Positions 22,990 to 36,090 of a stretch of DNA of 64,000 bases are shown here, in pieces. The notes beneath the pieces were generated by a model. That model did no database searches and was not told the origin of the DNA. It saw only the letters and a program-made list of their open reading frames with translations. Each line of letters starts with the position of its first letter. Position 1 is the first letter of the stretch. Position numbers and translations under genes: made by a program. Source of the stretch: Acanthosepion pharaonis. Taxonomy: Eukaryota > Mollusca > Cephalopoda > Sepiida > Sepiidae. Location of the stretch: the NCBI GenBank assembly GCA_903632075.3, contig CAHIKZ030001194.1, positions 377,001-441,000 on the forward strand. Reading direction: 5' to 3'.

Positions 22990-24413
22990 TACTTACAAAG
23001 TCAGGTTAAGTTTAGGTTGGGTGGGGGTGCCTGCTCACAAAAATACGCATCTTTTCTAATTAAATACCACCTTAATTAGAAAAGAACATAATTCTTTACG
23101 AGTATGGAGGATGGGAAATGATCTCTCATCCTAATAATTTTTTTTTTTTTTGTTTGGTTTGTTTAGCAAAGTGTGCCCTTGCATTGCCATACTGGAGAAT
23201 TACACCTTTGCTGTTTACAAAAGTAGGACATTTTCAGCATAATGTGTTGTTTACTGATCAAGTTGCTAGCAATAAATATCTGCGGTGATGTTCCAATAGA
23301 TAATAATTGATGACACCTTTTGTATTCCACTAATCACAGAGCAAAAAATTTTTGTGGATGCTATCCTGGTTTTGGTGATGACCATTGTCTTTTTCATTTT
23401 GTCAATGTAAAAAAAATTAACTGATGGCATTCCTGGTTTAAAAAGAGTGTTGCAGATGGTAGAACATTGTGTTACGATTCCAAATTCTCTCTTAGGTTTT
23501 TGTAATTAAACACTGAGATCCACCATAAATGGCATATTGTTGGAGAGAAGAGATGATAATCTAATTCTAGTTGCTGTTTCCTACCACTCCACCTTGGTTT
23601 TGCATTGGTTGGTTGATACATATTTCATTGCTATGAATTATGTAATTACTCCCTGAACACTCTTATTATGAATTTAAAATATTTCTATAAATGTTATTTT
23701 AGCCTTTTTTCTGGAAAAGGCAATAAAGTCATAATTTCTTCAATAATTATTGTAGCAATATTATAAAGAAAATAAAACTTTGAGGGTAATTAGGAATTAT
23801 ATAAATTGTATATATTTTAAAATACTGTATTATTATTTTTTGTATTGGTGAGAATCCTAATACTGTCACTGAACTTAATCATTGAATTCACTGAGACAGA
23901 ACAATTTTGGAAACTGAAAATGTGTAACACACACACACACAATACGGGAAGTTTTTTTTTCTGCTCTGTGTGGTGTTTTATTCAAAAAGATAAAAAATAC
24001 AGCTATTTTAAATTATTATAACTGCCAAATGAATTGTTTGAATATTTTTTTAGTTGTAAAATGCACAGTTTCTATCTATTTCAGTTTGTTCATGTTTTTC
24101 CATCTCAGCATTTTCTCTAACACACACATATCTATACTATTTTCTAAATTAAAATCATTCTATAGGCATGTCTATTCAGTCTTCTTTCTGATGTCTTTAT
24201 TGATTATAATTAGACTTTAAACATTGGCAAAATTTCTCAAATAAAGGACTTTGTGCAAGTTAGAAAAAACAGAGATCCAAATATTTATCCTAGTTGAAAC
24301 TTGAAATCAATCAAAGAATTTTATTGAATTAGATTTTTTGAGTTTTTAAAGAGGAGGATTTTCTACTTCATTATTATGGTTATTTTCTTAACATTATTTC
24401 TTTTTATTTGTAG
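22990..24413. other. Intronic sequence, nothing recognised
   Basis: AT-rich with a few T-runs and a short (CA)n at about 23930; no coding or terminal-repeat signature seen. Ends at the 24414 acceptor. Confidence 0.45.
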
Positions 24414-24502
24414 AAATTGCTGAAGCAAAAGAGCACTTTGTGAGCACAAAAGAGAAGTTACAGTCTGTGTTGCAGGCACAATTTAAAGATTTGGTGACAG
24501 AG
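24414..24502 (+). CDS. Gene A, helical exon (30 residues)
   Basis: The acceptor is TTTTTATTTGTAG and the donor GAG|GTAAGT, which matches the consensus. Entry is phase 1 and exit phase 0. The encoded sequence, beginning EIAEAKEHFVSTKEKLQ, has hydrophobic residues spaced as expected of an amphipathic helix and starts the region most likely to form a coiled coil. Confidence 0.8.
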
Positions 24503-25007
24503 GTAAGTAGAAAGATGCACAAAGAATAGGATCAGGTAATTGGTTGATTGAGTCTTGAATTAATGATTGGGTCAATGGAGGTTGGTCAAATGACTGCTTG
24601 ACTGTAAGTTTGAGCAATTTATATCTGAGTAAAATAATTGCTCAGTTGTCTGCCTAAATGATAGTATTGAATTAAATGTTTTGTTAACTGAAATTTCGAC
24701 TTTTGCTCATGTGAGGTGGGTGGGCTTTTCACCATTGCTTATCTAGTGATAGTTTGCTGGATAGACTGAATTTTTCAATTCATTATGATTGGTCAACATT
24801 TTTTTTGTTTATTAAAATATTCTGGAAGATGATAACATAAGTTTAATGCATGTAGTTGCAAAAAAAAAAAAACAGGATGGCCACTTCTTTTTATTTTAAA
24901 GTAGAATTAGTTTATTATTATTATTATTATAATTATAAATCTAACCATAAAGTTTTAAAATGGAAAATGTGACAAATAAAAATCCAACTAGGATCAAGTT
25001 ATTTGAG
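24503..25007. other. Intron start, nothing recognised
   Basis: AT-rich with A-runs and a (TTA)n-like stretch at about 24912; no other feature. Confidence 0.5.
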
Positions 25008-27560
25008 GATACATTTTATTTATTAATCATTTCACCCCAATCAGGGCAATAAAGCCACTAAGACACAATAGTTAAGAGAAAAAAAAATTAAGGAGAGGAA
25101 TTATGAAAACAGAAGATAATGATTGACATTTCATTTCAATTTTTGAAGATCAAAATTGACTGGAAAGCAAGAAGCTGGAAGAGATTTCCACAAATGAGAG
25201 TTATAAGAGACACTGTTAGCGTAGAACTTACAGCTACATCTAGCCATTTCAACTGTAAAATGAGATCTTGTTGCCAATATAGTAGTGTGCCTAAATTCAT
25301 AAGGTCTAGGTACTAAAGAAGAAAGCTCATTAAAACAATTACTGTAAAAAATATTTATAGAAAAGACACAAGGAAGCTACGTTACGGTGGTGGGAATGTG
25401 ATTGAAGCTGAGATGCCAGGTCAGGACCAATAACATTGAAAATTCTTTGCATTTTATCAAGAATCTCTCAATACATACCAGAAGCACCAGATCAGATGTG
25501 GCAGCAATTTCAATGCATGGATAAATGGTAGTAGACATAAATGTGTAAGATAGATTTTAGAGAGAAAAATTGTCCAGCATGACACAGTGAATTAACTTTC
25601 TTAGCAGCAGACCTAGCAATTGATTGACTATAATCTTTTCACTTCATGTCAGCTGAAAACATATGCTATTCCTTGCTCCAGTTAACAATAAACTGGAGGT
25701 CATTTTTTAGATTAGGTGCCAATTTGACCTCATCAAAATGATCAAACTTACTATTAAGACAGGAGTAAATAGTTATCAGCATAGATACTGAATTGACAAC
25801 TGATGACATCAGGAAGGTTGTTGATGAAAATTAAGAATAATGTAAGTTTAAGGATAAGAGTCTGGACACATCTGCATTAATGCAAAAATATCTAGAATGG
25901 TGACCATTCAAGACAACTTTCATTTTGTGATTTGATAATAAAGATTGAATCAGTTTAGAAATTTGTCCAGAAATACCATAACCTTTCAACTTGTGAAGAA
26001 GACCAGCATGCCACACTCTGCCAAATGCCTTCAAGAGTGACTGCAAGCTATTCTTATCTTAAGCTTCATAGACTATTTCAGCAATAATAGTTAATGCATC
26101 TGTGGTTGTCCTAGAGAAGCAAAAGCTGTATTACTTATTTGAAAGATGACCCTCTGAGGATATGCTTAACCAATTAGAACCTCTAGTACTTTGCCAAAAA
26201 GAGGTAGAAGGCTAATAAGCTAGAATGATCAGAATATTCACCTGAATTCTTAAAGATTGGAATTACATAAGAGGATTTCCAAGAAGCAACAAGGCATTTA
26301 TTGTAGAGTTTAGAGAGAACAGGAGCCAGTTCAGGAGCACATTTCTTAAAGATTATTACAGGGATATCATCAAGTCCACATGCTTTGTGGGTATCCATTT
26401 TAGAGATGATAGCAGAAACCATGGATGGAATTATATACATATCATTCAACCGAGACTCGGTTCTAAGTGAAAAGTCAGGCAAAGATGTTCCATATGAGTG
26501 AAGAGAAGAATTAGAAGAGAATTTATAAACAAAACATTCTGAGCGAAAGTAAGGAGGATACTCTTATTTAACACACTATTACAGAACTGCCAGTAGTCAC
26601 AAGAACCATACTTGTTAGAGGCTATATGGTGCCTTATTCTGTCAATAAACAAAGACTTAGTCTCTTTGAAGATATGTTTACAATTATTACAAGCAGACAC
26701 AAATAAGCATTTGTTATGATCAGAACTATCATGCTGTTACAGCTGAAAGAAGTGATTATTGTGGACTATATCAGTTGAACAGGCAGGTGTGAACCAAAGG
26801 GAAAATCGTGGTTTCACCTGGTATTTCTGAGACGGTACAAAAGTGTTAATGCTGGCTTTAACCCAAGAAACATTTGTGGCATAATTCTCAATAGGAAGGA
26901 AGAATATCAGTCCAAGGAGGTGTCTCTAATAAAGTGACAATATGAAGAACTAGGAGAGGAGGTAAGGAACAAATGAAATAAAGAAGCGTGTTGATAAGAA
27001 TTATTAGAGAAATGAGTAGGGAAATCCTCTATTTGAGTGAGAGACTGAGTAACAGAAAAATTGAAAGTCTGCAACATCATTAACGTTAGAATGATTAAGC
27101 CACTTGACGTGATGAGCATTGAAATCACCAAACACAAAAATGTTTGCAAATGAAAGTTTAGAGAGAGCCATTTCTATATTTTCCGACATTTTTGTATATT
27201 ATATATTACAGTCCTGAGGAGTGTGATAAAGGAAAAATAGATAGCTAATAGAGTGCAATAAAGAAAGTCAAAAGCACATGAAAGAATCATTTGGGAACCT
27301 CAGAGACAGTACCCTTGCACCTGAAAGATTTTCCCCAGATATAAACACCAAGGCCATGCATATGTATCCTCGAATCATTTTGACAGTGGAAGATATTCTG
27401 GAACGGAATTCATTGGTATTGGTAGAAGAATTTAAATTAGTTATAGAAAGTGCTAAGATATGTGGAGAATGAGTCAAGATAAAATATTCTAGACTACAGG
27501 AATTGGAATGAATACCACAAATATTGGAGAAAGAAGGGTTGAGGGTGGTAGTTGATTTTT
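25008..27560 (-). mobile_element. Degenerate Jockey/I-like LINE with endonuclease and RT
   Basis: Minus-strand frames, from right to left, give: a start with SNICGIHSNSCSLEYFILTH; an AP-type endonuclease (ILALSITNLNSS; FVFGDFNAHHVKWLNHSN); an RT domain (KACGLDDIPVIIFKKCAPEL; SSYVIPIFKNSGE; LKAFGRVWHAGLLHKLKGYG; IYADN at the catalytic box, normally YADD; Asn codon 25772-25774); and a C-terminal tail shared with 9480-9960. Order and motifs are those of non-LTR retrotransposons, which use the endonuclease to nick target DNA and the RT to copy RNA there. Multiple stops and frameshifts; no intact frame over 100 codons. Confidence 0.88.
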
Positions 27561-30500
27561 TTTTTTTTTGTTTACTCGTTTTTTCTTTTCAACATATCTG
27601 TCATAATATTATGCTTTAAAGAGAAAAGGCCAAAATAATTATCACTATCATCTATGGCAATATAAACTGACCAGAAGGTGGCTATGACTAAAGCATAATG
27701 TGGCCTCAGGGTTGCCCACTGGAAATACATGTGGAAACACCTATCCATGCATGACATGGCACTGCAAATACCCTGATATTATGCGCCTGTTGATCAGAGC
27801 AGCTTCTCTAAGTGTTACCAAAGTGTTTGAGCTCCTTACTACCAGTTGGATACATTAACCAAAAACTGACGATCCAGTACCCTCATATTGGACTAGCCTG
27901 AAGATGAAAAGACAATTGGAATTGTAATACACAAGTCACTAGATATTGTAATAGACAATATCTTACGCCCGTTAGAAAGATTGATGGTTGCTGACATAGT
28001 TGTTTATGACTGTAAAATCCAAGTGATATTACCCTATGCCATGACTGAAAAAAAAGTGTTTTCAAAAAAAGAAAAGAGTTAACTAATCATTGTGTAAGAT
28101 AAAAAAAATTTCTAGTATTTTTGAATGCCACTGCTTTTTCGATGGGAAGAAAACTTCACCTTTGAAACAAAGCCTCAAACAACAATGGGAAACTCTTGTT
28201 AAATTTTTGGTATTTGAAAAGATATTCCATTTTAAACATAGTTTTAACCATCCCATGAAACATTGGTTTGCATGGAATAGCCCAGATAATGTAAACAAAA
28301 AGATTATTGACTTAAGCATCTTGGACTCTTGATTTATGATGGATGTTAAAATATATAACACCTACTTTGAATCTGATCAGAGATTACTTGTATCAAAACT
28401 GACAACAACAACTAAAAAATAGCTTGTTCACATAAATCACAAAAGACATCTAAGGTATAATATTTAAGTCCTTGAAAATGAAAATCTAAGAGTAGTATTC
28501 TGTCAAACTAAAGTTGAAAATGATGTCCTGCCATTTTTACCAAAACAACATAGAAAGAAAATAATCTAGTTTTATCTTCTTTAGCTGAAGCATGTAAGAT
28601 GATTCCAAAAATACCTAGGCAGGAAAAAATACTCCCATGAATGATAATTTTCATTTAAAACAATTATAGAAGAAACAAACTAACAGAAGAAAAAATGGAA
28701 AGAAGAATATTAAACATTTAACTAAGAAAATAAAAGATCTAGTTAATATTCAGAGACACAATATCTTCAGGAAATTGGAAATCAAATTAATAAAACCAAA
28801 CAGCATAGTCAATGTGTTGAAATGTAGAGAAGGACAAAAAAAAAAAAATCATAACATTATCTAATCGAAAACAAAGCAAGTAATCTCCTGGTCTTAAAAA
28901 AAAACACTTCTAATCACATTTCAACCTAACCCTGGCCCTACTAAGGTAAAGATCCTTATGGAAATAGAATATATACCAGTATATATCCAAGAAGTACAAA
29001 ATCTATCTCAATTCATAAATAACAATTTATGCAATGATGACAAAGATAAAATAACTATAAAAAAAAGAAGCTAAAGAATAATAAAGCATCACTTGACATT
29101 GAGGCTGAACTTTTGATAATAGCTTACTTTCTCTCTGAATTCAGTAACAAGTTTCTCAATTTTCTGGAAGGAAATCTAGAATTAGAAATGCATCACATAA
29201 GAGTGGGAGATAACACTCATTAATACACTATAGAAACAAAAGTAGTCATCAAGACCCACAAACACTTTTTTTTGTTTGATAAATAATTCTTTGCAGCATA
29301 ATTTTAGGTATCCCAAATTAAAATTGTATTTTGACAGTATCTAGAATGTTTATACATACATACAAAACTAAAACTAATACCTAATTTATCTTGGTAGCTT
29401 AATGAGCAACAATGTTATGGACATTCAAAATTAGTCAAAACTTTTCCATCTCATGTGCTATGAGGCCTGAAGTCAATTTTAACCATGTATAATTGGAGAT
29501 TCAGGTTTCAAGCAAGTGAAAAATCATGTGTAATGTCATATAGGGGTAGTAGTGAAGTAAAGAAAGATAATATGAATTGAATTGATAATTATTGGATCTG
29601 ACCAGTCTAAAAATTGGGGAAAATTGTGTACTCAAAAACAAAATACTTGACTGCTCATATAAATTTCATTTCAGCATTGCAACTTCTTACTATAATTCAT
29701 AGCACGAAAGTGATGAAGCTAATTTTTTTTTTTCTCTTTAGTATTACATCAACGAAGAAACTCACATTTACACTGTAAAAACAGCCAGAAGCACAAATTG
29801 TCTGGCAAAAACAGGTCAAAATTATATCACACTGAACTCGTCATAAAAGGTATCCATTGTGGGTACATGCCCGAAATATTACTAATTTTGGGATGAGGAA
29901 TTCAACAGCACAGCTATTTTCTCTGTAATATGAATATTTTTATCATAGGTATTTAATTTAGGAAGATTTTGGGAAATTATGCAGTCATTTCTTAAATTAT
30001 TTTCTAGACTTGTATAAAATATATATTGTCAACTTATGGCTTGTAATATATTGTAAACTTAGGATTTGTTAAAAAATATTTTGTAGAATTATTTGTCAGA
30101 AAACATTCAGTTAAAAAACAAATTTTAATAAAGATATTAAAAAATTTAATCAACTATTTTTAAAGTTAAAAATGTTTTTGTTTTATTATTTCTTTCTTCG
30201 ATTACACATGAAATGTTTTTTTTTATGAACTGAAAAAAATGAAGGAATGCATTAGTAATCATTATCTGTCTTAATTTTAATAGATTCTTTTTTGCTAATG
30301 AGAATGTATGAATTTACCATATTTTTCATTACATATTCACAGGTCCTGACTGTTAAGATGTTTCTTAATTATCTAAAATGACTTTAATAAGTTATCAGGT
30401 GGTGTGGTAGTTTGTAATTTTATATATTTAGCCATAGGTGAAACATTTCCAGTACTTCATAGCAAAACTAACTCTAAAATTAAGGGGATGTGTATAAACT

Positions 30501-31475
30501 AATACATAAGATGAAAATTTGTGCATTTATGCTACATGATAATATAATATAAAATATTACCTGTGCCACTATTTTTCTCTTCCATACCATTTTTCTTCTG
30601 TATTTGGCTGCACACCAAAGCAGACTAATGAGTTGCATTTTATAATTATTCACATCCTGAGTAGCAGCATTTCTGGCAACACACTTGGTCACTACTTCTT
30701 TATCCTCTCCCCATGTCTATTGTTTTTATTGTCTGTGGTCATTGTTCCACAGACTGGCTTTTCATACAGACAGTAATTTTCTTTGAAACAATCTTTTAAG
30801 TGAAATTGTAACAACAAACTACTTTTACCATCTGGTTTTATAGATTTGATATTTCAGGTTTGCCCACAAAATTGCTTCATTGGTGTATCTCTTGTGTTGA
30901 GTGGTTGCTAAAAAATAACAACTATACAAAATGTGTGTATGTATATATCTTGAAATATCCTGATGAAAGGAGGGATAGATTAAAGAGTAAATATATTTTC
31001 TGAAGAAAAGTTCTTGGGCCAACAATGTAGGTTAGGCTGAGAACATTTTTAGTACTGCCGACTTGTGCATCTTTGTGTGTAATATATATATATATATATT
31101 AGGGATCTGATGATCCCATTCTACAAATTCTGTTTCTATTAAGCTGCAGTGGGCCATGTTTATGGCCAGATAATGAAACTTTTGTTTAAATAGTCACATT
31201 GTTACAGTTAAAGGTTGAGTGTATTTGATACATAGCTTGATAGATAAGTGGTAGACAATAGCCAAATGAATCCATGTTTATTGGCTAATAAACAGGTAAA
31301 TGCATAGTTTCATGGATTGACAGTTATATAAACAGAAAAGCATTTAGTGACTTAAAAAGTGTGTTGCTATCTTAAAATCATTTATAAATTGAGAACTAAA
31401 TTTATTAAACATGATCTCAGCATAAAAGAAACTTGATTAAATAACTATTTATTTTAACTGTTATTTTTATTTCAG
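27561..31475. other. Intronic sequence, unassigned
   Basis: The part at 27600-29300 is less AT-rich than the rest and has broken frames on both strands (for example a plus frame at 28090-28332 and an A-rich plus stretch at 28480-29260). It is probably old retroelement material, but I could not match it to a family. 29300-31475 is plain AT-rich intron with a short (TA)n at about 31081-31100. Confidence 0.4.
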
Positions 31476-31590
31476 GCTGCTGATGTTTTGCTAGAAGACC
31501 AGCCTGAACAGAGAGTCAATCAACTTGCGGCAACCAAAAAACTGGCAAATACTCTTAAATTATTAAATAAACTGGAAAAAACAGAAAAGG
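31476..31590 (+). CDS. Gene A, coiled-coil exon (38 residues)
   Basis: The acceptor is TTTTTATTTCAG and the donor AAGG|GTATTA. Entry is phase 0 and exit phase 1. It encodes a Leu/Lys/Glu-rich segment with ANTLKLLNKLEKTEK near its end, with leucines at heptad-like spacing. It joins in frame to the flanking exons. Confidence 0.82.
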
Positions 31591-33423
31591 GTATTATAAT
31601 TATTTATCTTTTTTTTTTTTAAATTTGATTAAAATCATTTTCCTTCTCAAATTAAATTGGATATAACTACAAAGCAATATATGTATTTAAATGTTAATAA
31701 ATCCATTGTAACTTAGGAATTTAGCAGAGTTAGTAAAATCAGTAGAAAAATACTGAATGTATACTGATAATTTTTATATGTTACTAACATCTCATCTGGC
31801 AATATGTTTCTTCAAGGTCATGAACTTTTTGCAGACAAGTAGCTTTTAATTTTAAATTTTTTCACTATTTTTAAGAACATTGCTATCTGAAAAAAATATT
31901 AGTTTATAAGTCATTCTTGTTACTGTAAGCATGTTTAGTTTTGAGTTCTAGATATCTGCTTATAGGCTCAAACTATATTTGTATGAGTATAATCAAAACT
32001 GAAGTGGATTGGTTCTCTGTAAAATGGGAGCAAGAATTTATAAGTAAGATAAGTAGAAAAGGAGACAGTGATTAGATACAATTATTTTCTATAGTCCACA
32101 AATAAATAATTTTTGATTTTACATAACCTTTATTATTGTTAATGCACTCCAAATTTATAACATAAAATTAGGTATTTATATATTTTTTTGTTTTTATTAG
32201 AAAATACTGAAAGTTGAAATATTTTTTGAATACTGTTACATAAAAGCTAATTATTATAAAATCATTCATATTATTGGTACATGAATATCAGTCAATCATT
32301 TCTGACCCTGTGTGTGTGTGTGAAAAGCTTTTGATAATGCTCTGAAGTGATTTAAATAATATAATTTGTTTTGCTAAAGTAGAATTAGAAGTTTTACATT
32401 TCAAGTAATTTTAGTTTTTTTCACACAGTATCTCTTGGCAGATTTTTCACCTGCTGGAGTGGAAGTGAATTAAGCTTAAATTGGTTCATCTCTGTATTTG
32501 ATATAATACTAATTTTTGTATTGAGAAAATGTGTTAGTATCTGCTCTTTCGACTTTAGTCTTGCTAGTGGCCATTTTGTTCACAGGAACTTCAATTTTGT
32601 ATGTTTTAATAATGGATATAAAGGGAAAAATCCTTTAGAAAAGAACTTAAAAAGGGAATCATAAAGATATCTAAGTGAAATAAATAAGAGAAAAGTTTCA
32701 GATATAGAGAGAGAGAAAAAGAGAATATATACAGTGGAGAAAAATGTGGGGGGAGATAAGGTTTGTATTTTACAAGTTTTATTGCTCTTCATTTTGTTTA
32801 CCATGAATCATTTAGATTTTAAATGTTGTTCCCTTCCCTTAAGATCAATAATAATATTTATTAATCAATTCAATACTTTCAGCTTTAAAAATCTGCTTTC
32901 GTGGTCAAGAGGTGTGTGTGTGTGAGTGTATATGTGTGCGTAAAAACCTTATTTTTATAGATTAATTTTTCAGAAAGTTATATTATATTTAAATATGCAA
33001 ATTTTGAACTAAACAATGACTGCCAAATCAAGATTAAATTGCAATCTATCATCAATTATAGTTTATGGTAACATTTGATTCACCTTTATGTATACATGTT
33101 ATCAGAAAAGGATTATTAAAATCTTATCAATTTTTTTTCTTGCTTCAGAAAACCCCAAACGAATTGTGCAAACATAGGATCTATGTGCCATAGTATTAGA
33201 ATTACAGTTTGAAATGTATATTGTATATGTTTTGTCTGTATTTTGTCTTGACTTTTAGGCTCAACATTTTTTAAGATCTAACTGATAATTTATTTCAATG
33301 TCTTTAGCAATGTAAAGGCATAGTTTGGTGACAGCTTGGTTACATTTACAGTGACTTTTTGTTCTTAAATTGTTTAGTTATGAAAATCTGTTTTTTTTTT
33401 TGTTTTTTTTTTTTTTTTTTTAG
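31591..33423. other. Intron, nothing recognised
   Basis: AT-rich; contains a short (TG)n at about 32312 and a T-tract of more than 30 bases before the 33424 acceptor. Confidence 0.5.
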
Positions 33424-33630
33424 AACTGAAAATTGTTGACAAGGCAATAGAAGAACACAAAAAAATATTTGAAAAATCTAAATTGACATCTGACCAAATG
33501 TCTACTTCAAGCCCAAGCAGTGGGAAAACCTCTCAATCAGATGATAACAGTTCTGAAGATGAACAAGAAAAGGAGGAAAAAAATTCTGTTACAATGCAGA
33601 ATTCGGATGAAAAAAACCTTCCATTGAAAG
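33424..33630 (+). CDS. Gene A, helix plus acidic Ser-rich exon (69 residues)
   Basis: A long T-tract ends in TTTTTTAG before the exon; the donor is AAAG|GTGAAA. Phase 1 at both ends, so the exon could be skipped in frame. The first third (LKIVDKAIEEHKKIFEKS) continues the charged helix. The rest is Ser-rich and then strongly acidic (SQSDDNSSEDEQEKEEK), probably a disordered linker. The frame stays open past the donor for about 95 nt of intron, so the donor rather than a stop defines the end. Confidence 0.82.
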
Positions 33631-34441
33631 GTGAAACATTTTTATTTTATAGACATTTATATTCAAAAAGAAATAATATTTTGGATATACATTATAATAT
33701 ATGCATTAATAAAGTTTTTAAATAATTATTCATAGTAAGAGTTGAATTTTAGAATAAAATAATTTAAATCTCGATAATCCTTAGAATTGTTGAAAGTTTA
33801 AAAATACCTAACAATTAAGCCAGGTACATTTTGGTTGATTTATGAATGAAAACAATAAATCTACATGAAATTGCAATCTATCTTTTTTAACTTCATTACT
33901 TTTTTAAAGGTTGGTTAATCACAATGACTTCTCTGAATGTAACATATTGTAAAATCAGTAACTTGATGCTTTCAGAAAGGCACGAAACCAATCCCCTGAT
34001 AAATTATAAACCATAATGGACATTCTGTAATTGGCATTCAATGAGTGTGGACAAAAAGTGATGTGCAGTTCTTTTTACAATAATGGAATATTTGCACAGA
34101 ATACAATTGTCAGAAAGTGGTTATAGTTATACATAGAAATAAATGATTGCTCATCTACTCTCTATCTTTAACCATATTTAGTTGCTGTTTTAAAGGTATT
34201 TTTGTGATAAACAATGTCTCACTTTCTAAATTCTGACTCAACCATCTATTATTATAATTTATTAAGCTGATACCTGTTGCTTTCATATCAATAAAATTTT
34301 TGTTCATATTGTAATATTTACTATGCTTTACTTAGCACAAGGCTGAATTGTGGCAAATTATGCATGGGATATTTTGTTGCACCCAAATTTTCCTTTATTT
34401 TCTCTTTTAAAGTAAATTTATTTTCTTGATTATTTTTGTAG

Positions 34442-34588
34442 AAGCAGAAACAAGGATAAAAGTTCGGGTTACAAAAATAAAATCTGGAGGAGTTGCTAAT
34501 GTAGAAAAAGAGCTGCCTACAAAGGAGAGGCAGAAATTAGAACAATCTGTCAAAGAAGGATTGGAGAAAGCAGGCCTGGAATCTATTG
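34442..34588 (+). CDS. Gene A, exon with basic/hydrophobic alternation (49 residues)
   Basis: The acceptor is TTGATTATTTTTGTAG and the donor ATTG|GTGAGT, which matches the consensus. Phase 1 at both ends. It encodes ETRIKVRVTKIKSGG, which has the alternation of a beta strand, followed by a charged helix with KERQKLEQSVKEGLEKAG. This marks the change from the disordered part to a probably folded C-terminal region. The exon lies only 0.8 kb from the previous one and is followed by the longest intron (12.8 kb), which is full of mobile DNA. Confidence 0.82.
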
Positions 34589-35270
34589 GTGAGTTGGGCT
34601 TTTTTGTTACACTAATATAAGAAGAGTTGGTTAATTGGTGTCTTTGCTTTGCCTCAGCAGATGCATGAAGCATGGATAGCTTATTTCTGAGCTCTGAAGT
34701 ATTATAGTATTAAAAGAAAAAATATAAGCTAGTGAGAGGTCTTTTTTGCTAATTAAATAAATCATTATTTTGGAGACTTGACATCACTATGTTTATTTAT
34801 TCATAGCTATTTTTTCTCTTTCTATTTTGGCAGCAGCCGCTTTTGAGTATCTCCTCCAAACTGACATTGGCTATCATTATCATAAAAGAATTTTTTACAG
34901 TAATTTCATTCCTTGAAGAGTATATGTAGCATTTTTTAAGTTAAAATTTGGCAAACGGTTTAAAGTACATGTATTTACTTGAGCTTACACTATTCTAATA
35001 AAATTTAAATTGATGCGTCTGGGAAATATTAAGAAACTTTCATTCTGTCAATTTTACTCCTTTTTAATAAAATGTATTTTTTATGTCACAATTAAAGTTT
35101 GTTATTTGAATGTTTTGTTTAAAATAGATATCACTAAAGAAAATTTTTGAGCTTCTCCAGACAGTGATAAACTTTCTAAAATCAAGATGAAATTAACATA
35201 TCTAAAGAACATAAGTAAGACATTTGCATTTACAGCTGCTGTTGTTTTAAATTATTGTTTGTCTCCTTAG
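34589..35270. other. Start of the 12.8 kb intron, nothing recognised
   Basis: AT-rich sequence with no identified feature. Confidence 0.5.
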
Positions 35271-35627
35271 GTTGATAATACTTATGAAGTATGTACCTCA
35301 AAATGGTCACCAGAAAAAACAAAAGTGGGGAAAATGCCTCTCCGTACATCTTATATTAACACCTGTAATCTTGTCACTAAGACAAAATGGAAAGAGAAAG
35401 CAATCCTCTTTAATCATGAATCCTGGTCAAGAAATAACTATTGTATATGCTCTGTCAGTTATAAAAATGGAGGTCATTTATTGAGATGTATTCATTGTAG
35501 GATGTGCATTTCCGGGAATTTAAAAAAAAAAAAAATGTTCTTCAGATTTCATATTTTCCTCCATATGTGTATGTTGGTTATGGTCAGGGATATCAAAGCA
35601 TTCACAAATGTCAGCAAAAATGAATGA
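35271..35627 (+). other. Orphan open frame with a Cys-rich, PHD-like patch (118 codons)
   Basis: A strong acceptor-like tract (TTGTTTGTCTCCTTAG, ending 35270) is followed by a phase-0 open frame to a stop at 35625-35627. The middle reads NYCICSVSYKNGGHLLRC then IHCRMC, spacing that resembles the first half of a PHD zinc finger. It cannot join the exon ending at 34588 (phase 1), because the frame would meet TGA at once. No clear donor follows; an A13 run interrupts it. It could be a decayed exon, a processed fragment or part of a transposon protein. Confidence 0.3.
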
Positions 35628-35839
35628 AAAGCTTTTAGAAAGACATTTTACTTGAACACCTTTTAAATATTTTGTTTTGCATGCATTTTTTTTCCCATCA
35701 AAAAGATAAACTGGTTTCATGTTGACATGGACGATACAATCTCTGTTAATGCATGAGGATCTAAGTTGTCACTGTTCAAACTTTTCTTTCTCAACAAATA
35801 TATATGTCTATATTTCTGAGATGAGGTATTATGTACACT

Positions 35840-36090
35840 ATTTACATTGTTTGGACTATCATCCTCATCTTTGTTGCCATATTTATCACAACATTTCGAC
35901 CGTTGTACACTCCGGCCTTCTTCAAGTGGTTGGAATGTCGACCTGAACCCTTCATTTCGCTTGCTGGAGTAGACTGTTCTAGTTCCATGTGCCATGTCTA
36001 ATGGATGTCAGTTATCTCCTGTTAATTCCCCTCTCCAGTTAGATCCAGTGACAGGACCCAAAGAGTGTGAGTTCAATAACTTGTTAAGGT
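35840..36090. repeat. Second copy of the 1.2 kb SINE family, rearranged
   Basis: Body matches 1190-1345 (TTGGACTATCATCCTCATCT; TCTAGTTCCATGTGCCATGT; CTCTCCAG). At 36056-36085, GACCCAAAG...GAGTTCAATA matches the tRNA-like head of the 1.2 kb copy in the opposite orientation relative to the body. A hammerhead-like motif is present at 35894-35925. Confidence 0.5.
35894..35925 (-). ncRNA. Degenerate hammerhead-like core
   Basis: Minus strand: TTGAAGA, A, GGCCG, an eleven-base loop, CGGTC, GAAA. The five-base hairpin holds with one G-U pair, but the first core base is U and no cleavage triplet with a closing stem was found. Likely a decayed relative of the Penelope-type motif. Confidence 0.3.

Noticed and set aside
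23930..24250. Direct CACACA runs considered as a CRISPR-like array
   Set aside because: They are plain microsatellites; no spaced repeat array exists in the window.
28090..29260. Plus-strand frames considered as another LINE or Penelope-like element
   Set aside because: I found no catalytic or family-specific motif; only base composition suggests old mobile DNA.
33631..33725. Extension of the 33424 exon past 33630 to a stop
   Set aside because: A GT donor at 33631 in phase 1 joins to the 34442 exon, and the extension is plain AT-rich intron.
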